Assembly (NCBI GenBank): GCA_018268105.1
Contig: JAFDXG010000132.1
Coordinates: 1-62,609, forward strand
Direction of reading: 5' to 3'
Origin: Bacteroidota bacterium
Lineage (GTDB): Bacteria > Bacteroidota > Bacteroidia > Chitinophagales > Chitinophagaceae
DNA length: 62,609 bases
Shown: in pieces, positions 56,202 to 62,609 of the stretch
Layout: every line of letters begins with the position of its first letter
Numbering within the stretch: position 1 is the first letter of the stretch
The notes under the pieces: model-generated
What the model was told of the DNA's origin: nothing
The model's database searches: none
The model's input: only the letters and a program-made list of their open reading frames with translations
Program-made: the position numbers and the translations under genes

Positions 56202-57053
56202 TTATTTCACAATATTTTTCTTAAGGTATTGGATACTCTTTTCAATACTCACCATTGGCGGTCCCGGGCACACATCCTGCTCTACAAAAAAATGTTTCAT
56301 ACCTGAAGTTTGAGAAGCTGCAAATATTCTTTTGAAATCAATCACCCCATTGCCTACTTCGGTAAAAAATTTCTTCGGCGTGTTATCCATGTCTTTCACA
56401 TGCCAGAGCGGGAACCTCCCCGGATGCTGCTTAAACATTTCTACAGGATCCATACCGGCAAAAGATATCCAGTACAGATCAAGTTCAAACTTTACAAGAT
56501 TATGATCCGTTTCTTTTAGAAATACATCATAACCACGTTGACCATCCAGCTCGGTGAATTCAAAATCATGATTGTGATATGCAAACTGAATGCCTGCCTT
56601 CTTACATGCTTCTCCGGCTACATTCATTTGCGCAGCAATTTTTTTGTAATCATCAATACTTTTCCTTTCATCCGGCATCAGATATGCAAGCACCATGTAT
56701 TGTTGTCCTGCTGCTTTGGCATCCTCAATAGCCTTATTCCAATCTCCGGAAAGATGGGTAAGCATATAATGCCCGCTGGGATGAGAAAGCCTGTTTTCTT
56801 TTAATACTGAAGCAAACTCACCGGGAGTCAAACCAAAGAATTTACCATCTTTGTATCCGAAAGATTCTACTTCTTTGTATCCAAGTGCTGCAACTTTTTT
56901 TAATATCCCCCTGGTATCTTTGAATATTTCATTGCGAAGCGTATAAAGCTGCAATCCAACTTTAGCTTTTGACTTTAATATAAAAGCAGGATCTGTAAAA
57001 GCCGCTACTGAAAAAATACCCGTTTGTTTTATAAAAGACCTCCTGGTAGTCAT
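56202..57053 (-). CDS. Sugar phosphate isomerase/epimerase-like TIM-barrel protein, exported
   Basis: About 283 residues from the ATG at 57053, which begins a Tat-type or related signal (MTTRRSFIKQTGIFSVAAFT); the longer frame has no better start. The barrel shows VGLQLYTLRNEIFKD, YHNHDFEF with likely metal-binding His and Glu, and FELDLYWISFAGMDPVEMF, the AP-endonuclease-2/IolE-like isomerase pattern. HVKDMDNTPK and FVEQDVCPGPP supply further metal ligands. Enzymes of this group isomerise or epimerise sugars or inositols; the substrate is not known. It follows the MerC gene by 76 bp on the same strand. Confidence 0.85.
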   Translation of the reverse strand: MTTRRSFIKQTGIFSVAAFTDPAFILKSKAKVGLQLYTLRNEIFKDTRGILKKVAALGYKEVESFGYKDGKFFGLTPGEFASVLKENRLSHPSGHYMLTHLSGDWNKAIEDAKAAGQQYMVLAYLMPDERKSIDDYKKIAAQMNVAGEACKKAGIQFAYHNHDFEFTELDGQRGYDVFLKETDHNLVKFELDLYWISFAGMDPVEMFKQHPGRFPLWHVKDMDNTPKKFFTEVGNGVIDFKRIFAASQTSGMKHFFVEQDVCPGPPMVSIEKSIQYLKKNIVK

Positions 57054-57129
57054 GGTTAGAAGTTTTTGATTAAGTGATGAAGGTAAAGAAAAGAACAATT
57101 CAGAAAATAGAAGAATGTATTTACTAATG

Positions 57130-57519
57130 TCAATGACTACAGTCATTACTGTGGCATTGCCGGGCCCGATTGCACAGCCGGTAATTAAGATAATGCGCCA
57201 CAACAATCAGCAAAACTGCAGGTATCAACAGCCATATATGATATTGATGAAACCATTCTTTGAGTAACAGAAAAAAAATGCCTGCAGAAAAAAGCACCAA
57301 TGGAAGAAAACCCTGATGGTGTTTCTTAAACCCATGATACAACGCAGTCATACCCACCACAAAAGCTAACAATATCATTCCATATTCAAAATAATAATTA
57401 TGGATAATATCCATTCCAAATATGGGAAGACTGGTAAGCAAAAGGGGTAATACAGCACAATGAATTGCACAGGCCAGAGAAGCCGTAATACCTAGAGCAT
57501 CATAGTTTATTTTAAGCAT
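57130..57519 (-). CDS. MerC-domain membrane protein
   Basis: About 129 residues from the ATG at 57519. Earlier starts at 57531 and 57582 fall inside or too close to the promoter and the 57567-57581 palindrome. Four hydrophobic segments are visible; the first ends with SLACAIHCAVLPLLLTSLP, where Cys, His and Cys lie inside the membrane as in MerC. MerC was named for mercury uptake, but Bacteroidota homologues next to Fur-type genes are more often linked to zinc or other metals. No mercury-resistance gene is present. It is divergent from the SCO gene with a shared operator-like site. Confidence 0.8.
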   Translation of the reverse strand: MLKINYDALGITASLACAIHCAVLPLLLTSLPIFGMDIIHNYYFEYGMILLAFVVGMTALYHGFKKHHQGFLPLVLFSAGIFFLLLKEWFHQYHIWLLIPAVLLIVVAHYLNYRLCNRARQCHSNDCSH

Positions 57520-57548
57520 CCGAAGCAACATATTGGAATTAAAGAGTG

Positions 57549-57556
57549 CAAATATA
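57549..57556 (-). promoter_or_regulatory. -7 box for merC
   Basis: On the minus strand TATATTTG matches TAnnTTTG and places the start near 57543. That excludes the start codon at 57582. The TGCAAC palindrome overlaps the expected -33 region about 11 bp upstream. Confidence 0.5.
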
Positions 57557-57566
57557 GCATATTTAT

Positions 57567-57581
57567 TGCAACAAAGTTGCA
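57567..57581. promoter_or_regulatory. TGCAAC-AAA-GTTGCA palindrome (candidate Fur/Zur-family operator)
   Basis: A perfect inverted repeat with 6-bp arms and a 3-bp centre lies between the divergent merC and sco genes. It covers the -33 region of merC and lies about 25 bp upstream of TAACTTCG (57606-57613), a possible -7 box for sco. A Fur-family regulator gene lies 0.8 kb downstream, so it is the natural candidate to bind. Zinc control is inferred, not shown. Confidence 0.6.
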
Positions 57582-57632
57582 TTTATAGTTTAACGTTTAG
57601 GTTCGTAACTTCGCATCTTTCAATAAGGCGGT

Positions 57633-58241
57633 ATGAGAAGGAAAACTTTAATTTATGTTCTGTTTTTTGTGGTGCTTTTCGGAGGATTTTATGCTTTCTT
57701 AAATGCTACTATTGATAGTAATAAATCCAGATTGCCTGTTTTAAATGATGTCAGACCGTTTTCATTTCTAAGGCAGGATGGAAAAAATATAACTGATAAC
57801 GATATAAGAGGCAAGGTAGCAGTGGTTGAATTTTTTTTTACTACCTGCCCCGGCATTTGTCCTAAGATGAATACGAATATGAGGGCTGTATATGCAAAAT
57901 TTAAGAATAACGACAAATTTCTGATCCTCTCTCATACTGTTGACCCCGAAAACGATACTATTGCCCGCCTTAAGGTATATGCAGATTCTTTAGGCGCTGA
58001 TATAAAAAACTGGTGGTTTTTAACCGGTACAAAAGAGAACCTGTATAAAGCTGCCCGGGAAAGCTATATACTTGACGATCCGCAAAACAATGCACTGGAT
58101 ATAAAAGAACAGTTTCTGCATACCCAGTTTTTTGCACTGGTTGATAAGAAAGGACGGGTGCGGGGCGTATATGACGGGTTGAAGAAATCCGAGCTTGCCA
58201 AGCTGACCGGCGATATTGAAGATCTTTTGAAAGAAGAATGA
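57633..58241 (+). CDS. SCO1/SenC-family copper-binding thioredoxin-like protein
   Basis: A 202-residue protein with one N-terminal membrane anchor (about residues 5-24) and a periplasmic thioredoxin-like domain. The copper ligands are the CxxxC of TTCPGICPKM (Cys 72 and Cys 76) and the distal His of FLHTQFFALVDKKG (about His 163). SCO proteins deliver copper to the CuA centre of cytochrome c oxidase and may also work as thiol redox proteins. No oxidase genes lie here; the neighbours are a MerC-type metal protein and a Fur-family regulator, which suggests a metal-responsive unit. Confidence 0.9.
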   Translation: MRRKTLIYVLFFVVLFGGFYAFLNATIDSNKSRLPVLNDVRPFSFLRQDGKNITDNDIRGKVAVVEFFFTTCPGICPKMNTNMRAVYAKFKNNDKFLILSHTVDPENDTIARLKVYADSLGADIKNWWFLTGTKENLYKAARESYILDDPQNNALDIKEQFLHTQFFALVDKKGRVRGVYDGLKKSELAKLTGDIEDLLKEE

Positions 58242-58263
58242 GGAAACGGTTGAGAGAAGAGAC

Positions 58264-58301
58264 GTGAAAGGAGATAACAACATTTCATATCCTTCTTTCA
58301 C
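58264..58301 (+). other. Weak hairpin after sco
   Basis: GTGAAAG (58264-58270) and CTTTCAC (58295-58301) form a 7-bp stem around a 24-nt loop, 22 bp after the SCO stop. No T-run follows; it is a possible processing or pausing site only. Confidence 0.25.
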
Positions 58302-58356
58302 AAAATGATACAGCATATAATACTTAATTTAACATCAGTATAAAACCGGATGTCTT

Positions 58357-58773
58357 ATGGATAATGGTATTGCTGCAATTTTAAAAAAGAATCAACTGAG
58401 TATTACAGAGAGCAGAAGGAAAATATTAGAGCTGTTCCTGCTGCAGGATACTGCATTGGCACATCATGATATAGAAGAAAAGGCACAGGAAAAATTTGAC
58501 CGGGTAACAGTATACCGTACCCTGCAAACATTTCTTGAAAAAGGCATTATACACACTATTCCAACTCCTGATAATTCCATTAAATATGCTTTATGCAAGG
58601 ATAACTGTGAACAGGGCCATCACCACGATGATCACGTACATTTTATCTGTACCCGATGTGGAATAACTACCTGTCTTGAGGAGGTGCATGTGCCTGAAAT
58701 AATACTACCCCAGGGATATAAAACCGTGCAAACAGAAGTGATAGTGAGCGGCATTTGTAAATCCTGCAGTTGA
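58357..58773 (+). CDS. Fur-family metalloregulator (Fur/Zur-like)
   Basis: A 138-residue protein. The winged helix covers about residues 1-78, with HDIEEKAQEKFDRVTVYRTLQTFLEKGIIH as recognition region. A regulatory site rich in His follows (GHHHDDHVHFICTRCGITTC). The structural zinc pair CxxC is visible twice: CTRC near 93-98 and CKSC at the C-terminus. The family uses iron, zinc or other metals as corepressor; the type cannot be fixed by eye, but the site HHDDHVHF and two CxxC pairs fit zinc-sensing members. The gene follows sco and precedes ruvB by 21 bp. Confidence 0.85.
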   Translation: MDNGIAAILKKNQLSITESRRKILELFLLQDTALAHHDIEEKAQEKFDRVTVYRTLQTFLEKGIIHTIPTPDNSIKYALCKDNCEQGHHHDDHVHFICTRCGITTCLEEVHVPEIILPQGYKTVQTEVIVSGICKSCS

Positions 58774-58794
58774 TAAAGCCCGAACAATAACAAG

Positions 58795-59817
58795 ATGCCA
58801 AATCCCAATTTACAAACTGATAAAGCTGCTTTAAGCGCCGCGGAAAAAGATTTTGAAAACAATATCCGGCCCCAGGAAATTGCTGCCTTCAGCGGACAGG
58901 ATAAAGTGATTGAGAATCTAAAAATATTTATTAAAGCAGCCAAAATCAGGGGGGAGGCGCTAGACCATATCCTCTTTCATGGCCCCCCGGGATTAGGCAA
59001 GACCACACTGAGCCGTATAGTAGCAAATGAACTGGGAGTGCAAATAAAAGAAACCTCAGGGCCTGTAATTGAAAGACCGGGAGACCTTGCCGGGCTGCTC
59101 ACCGGACTGCAGGCCAATGACGTTTTGTTTATTGATGAAATTCACCGTCTCAGTACCGTAGTGGAAGAATATTTGTATGCCGCCATGGAAGACTACAGGA
59201 TAGATATCATTATTGATACAGGTCCAAATGCCAGAAGTATCCCCATTAACCTGAACCCCTTTACCCTGATAGGCGCTACCACACGCAGCGGCTTGCTCAC
59301 CGCGCCATTGCTTTCGAGGTTCGCCATAAAGTCACGATTGGAATATTATACCGCTGCCACACTGAAAAAAATCATACTGCGATCTGCCACCATCCTCAAT
59401 GTGAGTATCGCTGAAGAAGCCGCAACGGAAATAGCGGGTCGCAGCCGCGGCACACCTCGTATTGCCAATGGTTTGCTGCGCAGGGTAAGAGATTTTGCCC
59501 AGGTACTGAATGATGGTATTATTGACCAGGGTATTACCCTGCATTCTCTTAAAGCTTTAAATGTGGATGAACACGGGCTCGACGAAATGGATAATCGTAT
59601 ACTCACCACTATCATTGAAAAGTTTAAAGGAGGACCTGTTGGTATTAATACCATCGCTACCGCAGTAGGTGAAGAGCAGGGAACAATTGAAGAAGTCTAT
59701 GAACCGTTCCTGATACAGGAGGGTTTTATTATGCGTACTACAAGAGGACGCGAGGCCACACCTAAAGCTTATGAACATTTAGGTAAAAATCTGCCTCCAA
59801 AGAATCTTTTGTTTTGA
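58795..59817 (+). CDS. ruvB: Holliday junction branch-migration DNA helicase RuvB
   Basis: A 340-residue AAA+ motor. The Walker A is GPPGLGKTT (about residues 63-71), the Walker B is LFIDEIHRL (about 109-117), sensor 1 is [10 protein letters not shown] and the arginine finger lies in [13 protein letters not shown]. RuvB forms hexamers that, with RuvA, drive Holliday junction migration in recombination repair. The C-terminal winged helix contains [28 protein letters not shown]. Length is normal. It lies 21 bp after the Fur-family gene and may be cotranscribed, though the functions differ. Confidence 0.97.
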   Translation: MPNPNLQTDKAALSAAEKDFENNIRPQEIAAFSGQDKVIENLKIFIKAAKIRGEALDHILFHGPPGLGKTTLSRIVANELGVQIKETSGPVIERPGDLAGLLTGLQANDVLFIDEIHRLSTVVEEYLYAAMEDYRIDIIIDTGPNARSIPINLNPFTLIGATTRSGLLTAPLLSRFAIKSRLEYYTAATLKKIILRSATILNVSIAEEAATEIAGRSRGTPRIANGLLRRVRDFAQVLNDGIIDQGITLHSLKALNVDEHGLDEMDNRILTTIIEKFKGGPVGINTIATAVGEEQGTIEEVYEPFLIQEGFIMRTTRGREATPKAYEHLGKNLPPKNLLF

Positions 59818-59839
59818 TATCACTCAAACTCCTCTGTAT

Positions 59840-60653
59840 ATGAAGTTGCTTATATCTCTGTTATTAGGTATTTGTTCGGCATGCTGCTGTTTTGCACAAA
59901 CTGATACTACTATTCCCGAAATGGTCAATACAAGCCGTAGGTTGCGGCAATTGATGCAATCCGATCCGCACCGGCCTATTTATCATTTTGTATCTCCCGA
60001 AGGGCATTGTATGCCATTTGATCTGAATGGCGGTATTTACTGGAAAGGGAAATATCATTTGGGTTAATATAGGAGCACAATATTTTATCGGTGACTTTGC
60101 CAACGACCGATTTTCTATACAACAGCACGGCAGGATGAATTGGCCGGGTGGTACTTTTTTTGCCCCCGAACAATTGCAGGATGACAAAGGAAGAAATATT
60201 ATCTGGGCATGGGTACCTGAACGGAAGCCGGAATCATTCCCAGACTACGGCTGGTCGGGTATCATGAGTCTGCCCCGTGTACTTACCCTTTCAAAAAACA
60301 ATGAACTCCGTATCAATCCACCCGAAGAACTTACTTCTATCCGGCTGGAAAAGATACAGGAAAATAACCTTATGATTCCGCCTAATACCGAACGGTTATT
60401 GAAAGGAAAAGGGAAATCAGTGGAATTACAAATTGAACTGCAGGGCGGAAAAAGTTCCCCATACGGAGTAAAAGTTTTTTGTTCTCCTGACGGGAAAGAA
60501 GAAACCACTATATTGTACAACCCCGTGAAAAAACAGTTGACGGTTAATTTCATTAAATCTTCCGTTCATGGCCCCGTGAAAATGCCTGCCAATGCAATAT
60601 TCGGTCCGCAGATGGATGGGTTCCCTGAAAAGGTTTCTGAACAAAGTATTTAG
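59840..60653 (+). pseudogene. GH32 glycoside hydrolase, broken by an internal deletion and frameshift
   Basis: The first part (59840-60067) has a signal peptide and HRPIYHFVSPEGH, then MPFDLNGGIYWKGKYHL, the GH32 N-terminal block around the nucleophile Asp of the usual NDPNG. Homology resumes in another frame with RMNWPGGTFFAPEQL and GWSGIMSLPR, the end of the propeller. About 185-200 residues between, including the RDP and EC motifs with the acid/base Glu, are missing. The join is near 60060-60075. GH32 enzymes cut fructans or sucrose. The rest should be inactive. A sequencing error could explain a frameshift but not the lost segment. Confidence 0.7.
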
Positions 60654-60732
60654 CGGAAATGAAAAGATCACTATGAAAACAGTAAATTGCTGGTCAATGG
60701 CCGAAACAAACAGAAATTGATGAGATTTTTAA

Positions 60733-62609
60733 ATGGAAACGCTGAATACAATTAAAATAGCTGTTAATGTTTTTATGTTATCAGGGTTCAAAACATCTTT
60801 CAGCATTCTTGCGACGCTCCGTTTGACAGTAATATCACTATTGTACTTTTCTATTAGTGCCAATCCCCTTTTGGCCCAAAACCATTTAGCAATAAAAAAA
60901 TCCATTTCACAAAACACATACTGCAATCCTCTCAATATTGATTACGGTTACACTCCGATACCTGATTTTGCCGGTTGGGGGCGGCATCGCACTACCGCCG
61001 ATCCGGTAATCGTTAATTACAAAGGTGATCTTTATTTATTTAGTACCAACCAGAGTGGTTACTGGTGGAGTAGTGATATGCTTAACTGGACATTCATATC
61101 AAGAAAATTTCTTCGTTCGTGGAACACTGGCACCTATGATGATTTGTGTGCCCCTGCAGTAGGGATTATGGGCGATACCATGATAGTGATGGGGAGCACA
61201 TATACTACCAATTTTTCAATTTGGATGAGCACCAATCCAAAGGCCAATGACTGGAAGCCATTGGTTGACAGTTTTGAGATTGGTGGCTGGGATCCTACGT
61301 TCTTCACTGACGACGACGGGAGTATCTATATGTACAATGGAAGCAGTAATAAATTTCCAATGTATGGTATTGAACTTCGCAGAAGTAATCTGACTCCCAT
61401 TGGCACCAGAAAAGAAATGTATTTACTCGAACCCTGGCGTTATGGCTGGCAACGCTTCGGTGAACACATGGACAATACCTTTCTTGACCCCTTTATTGAA
61501 GGAAGTCACATGACAAAGTATAAAGGGAAATACTATTTGCAATATGGAGCTCCGGGTACAGAGTTTAGCGGCTATGCTGATGGACTGTTGATTGGCAACC
61601 AACCGTTGGGCCCGTTTCAGGCACAAAGCGACCCGTTGAGCATGAAATTGGGAGGCTTTGTAAGAGGTGCAGGACATGGGGCAACATTCCGGGATAATTT
61701 TGAACACTTCTGGCATGTATCCACTACCGTTATATCAGTAAAAAACACTTTTGAAAGAAGGATTGGTATTTGGCCTGCCGGGTTCGACAGGGATGATATA
61801 ATGTGGTGCAATACAGCTTTTGGAGATTACCCTCATTATATTCCAAAACCCGGAGTGCCATTCGAAAAGGAGAACAAAGAATACTCCCCCTATTTTACCG
61901 GCTGGATGTTGCTGAATTATAATAAACCGGTGAAAGTATCTTCCGTTTTGGGCGGATATGAACCCAATAATGCTGTTGATGAACTCATCAAAACTTACTG
62001 GAGTGCAAAAACCGGAGATAAAGGAGAGTGGATCGAAACTGATTTGGGTAGTATATCAACTGTCAGGGCTATTCAGATCAATTATGCAGATCAGGACGTA
62101 GATACCAATCGCCTGGGGAAATGGAACAATCAATATCATCAATACAAATTATTTTATTCTGTTAATGGTAAGCACTGGAAAACATTGATGGATAAAAGCA
62201 ATAACAGTACTGATATCCCGCATGAATATGTGCAGCTCAATCAACCGGTGGATGCACGATATATCCGCCTGGAAAATATACACATGCCAACCGGAAAATT
62301 TGCTATCAGCGGTTTGCGCATTTTTGGAAACGGCAAAGGCTCAAAACCGGCACCAGTCCGGCATTTTATTGTACTGCGAACTGAGAAGGATAAACGAAGC
62401 GCATTTATAAAATGGCAACCTGTTGATGATGCTTTTGCTTACAATATTTATTATGGCACCCATCCGGACAAACTCTATACCTGTATAATGGTGTATGGCA
62501 ATAACGAATACTGGATGAAAGCAATGGATGCCCAAAAAACATATTATTATACAATAGAAGCCATCAACGAAAACGGGGTGAGCAAACGATCGGAAATAAT
62601 AAAGTCGGA
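60733..62609 (+). CDS. GH43-like glycoside hydrolase with discoidin-type and Fn3-like domains, 3' end cut by the window
   Basis: An open frame of more than 625 codons from the ATG at 60733 to the window edge, with no stop. A signal peptide ends near NPLLAQ (alternative ATG at 60775). The five-bladed GH43-type propeller shows HRTTADPVIVNYKGDLYLFS with the catalytic Asp, LCAPAVGIMGD, WDPTFFTDDDGSIYMYNG and DPFIEGSHMTKYKGKYYL with the likely acid Glu. A discoidin/F5-8C-like domain follows (about residues 390-535: DLGSISTVRAIQINY, YIRLENIHMPTGKFAISGLRIFG). An Fn3-like segment (about 545-625) is cut off. The substrate could be arabinan or xylan. It begins about 80 bp after the GH32 remnant. Confidence 0.8.
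   Translation, partial: METLNTIKIAVNVFMLSGFKTSFSILATLRLTVISLLYFSISANPLLAQNHLAIKKSISQNTYCNPLNIDYGYTPIPDFAGWGRHRTTADPVIVNYKGDLYLFSTNQSGYWWSSDMLNWTFISRKFLRSWNTGTYDDLCAPAVGIMGDTMIVMGSTYTTNFSIWMSTNPKANDWKPLVDSFEIGGWDPTFFTDDDGSIYMYNGSSNKFPMYGIELRRSNLTPIGTRKEMYLLEPWRYGWQRFGEHMDNTFLDPFIEGSHMTKYKGKYYLQYGAPGTEFSGYADGLLIGNQPLGPFQAQSDPLSMKLGGFVRGAGHGATFRDNFEHFWHVSTTVISVKNTFERRIGIWPAGFDRDDIMWCNTAFGDYPHYIPKPGVPFEKENKEYSPYFTGWMLLNYNKPVKVSSVLGGYEPNNAVDELIKTYWSAKTGDKGEWIETDLGSISTVRAIQINYADQDVDTNRLGKWNNQYHQYKLFYSVNGKHWKTLMDKSNNSTDIPHEYVQLNQPVDARYIRLENIHMPTGKFAISGLRIFGNGKGSKPAPVRHFIVLRTEKDKRSAFIKWQPVDDAFAYNIYYGTHPDKLYTCIMVYGNNEYWMKAMDAQKTYYYTIEAINENGVSKRSEIIKS

Noticed and set aside
57520..57582. Earlier start codons for the MerC protein
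   Set aside because: The codon at 57582 lies in the operator and upstream of the inferred transcription start; the added residues do not look like MerC.
60027..60653. The second GH32 fragment as an independent gene
   Set aside because: It starts inside the first fragment, has no signal peptide and contains only the end of a GH32 propeller, so one broken gene is the better reading.

Overview
The window comes from the chromosome of a member of the Bacteroidota, most likely a Chitinophagaceae-type soil or freshwater bacterium. The signs are two SusC/SusD pairs, an FG-GAP/UnbV lipoprotein, a DUF5686 protein, a TolB-like barrel protein, promoters of the Bacteroidota type (TTG/TTTG near -33 and TAnnTTTG near -7), few Shine-Dalgarno sites, and moderately AT-rich DNA. 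The genus is inferred from gene content only. I saw no rRNA, tRNA, CRISPR array, transposase or phage gene.

Layout. (1) 1-15.5 kb, all minus strand: sugar-type MFS transporter, RfaE1/HldE-type heptose kinase, OmpH/Skp chaperone, rpoC, rpoB, fructokinase-like PfkB kinase, Rnk/GreA-C-like protein, a mono-haem c-type cytochrome lipoprotein and a PLP aminotransferase. rpoBC has its own promoter and is not preceded by rplJ/rplL. (2) 15.6-20.9 kb, plus strand: DUF1003 membrane protein, a CarB lacking the C-terminal regulatory domain, and glutamate dehydrogenase. (3) 21.1-23.4 kb, minus: a MarR regulator followed by an acyl-CoA dehydrogenase, with a clear MarR-type palindrome. (4) 23.4-39.5 kb, minus: a polysaccharide utilisation locus. 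In order of transcription it holds a GH30 glycosidase, a ROK regulator, SusC-SusD, a strong terminator, a second SusC-SusD, a terminator, and a large FG-GAP/UnbV lipoprotein. Two GTTAACAAA repeats flank the ROK promoter. (5) 39.6-46 kb: MazG-like pyrophosphohydrolase, DUF5686 protein, then a plus-strand module of a membrane protein, a winged-helix regulator and CreD. The same 19-bp palindrome precedes the first gene of the module and creD. DgkA follows, then a DUF1361 gene broken by an inverted-repeat-bounded segment. (6) 46.1-56 kb: TolB-like propeller/barrel protein, metallo-beta-lactamase-fold hydrolase, a secreted protein with a caspase-like His/Cys pair, a PhoB/PhoR-like two-component pair, a polysaccharide deacetylase and an RRM RNA-binding protein. 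(7) 56.2-59.8 kb: sugar isomerase-like protein, MerC-domain protein, SCO copper protein, a Fur-family regulator and RuvB, with a TGCAAC-AAA-GTTGCA palindrome between merC and sco. (8) 59.8-62.6 kb: a GH32 gene with an internal frameshifting deletion, then a GH43-like protein with a discoidin-type domain that runs off the right edge.

Working together: region 4 probably binds, imports and begins to degrade a beta-linked glycan under ROK control, with the MFS transporter, fructokinase, deacetylase and right-edge glycosidases adding to carbohydrate use. The best candidates for something undescribed are the shared operator of the CreD module, the MerC/SCO/Fur palindrome, the caspase-like secreted protein and the TolB-like protein with an apparently dead peptidase domain. 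All of these rest on reading motifs by eye and have not been tested against databases.
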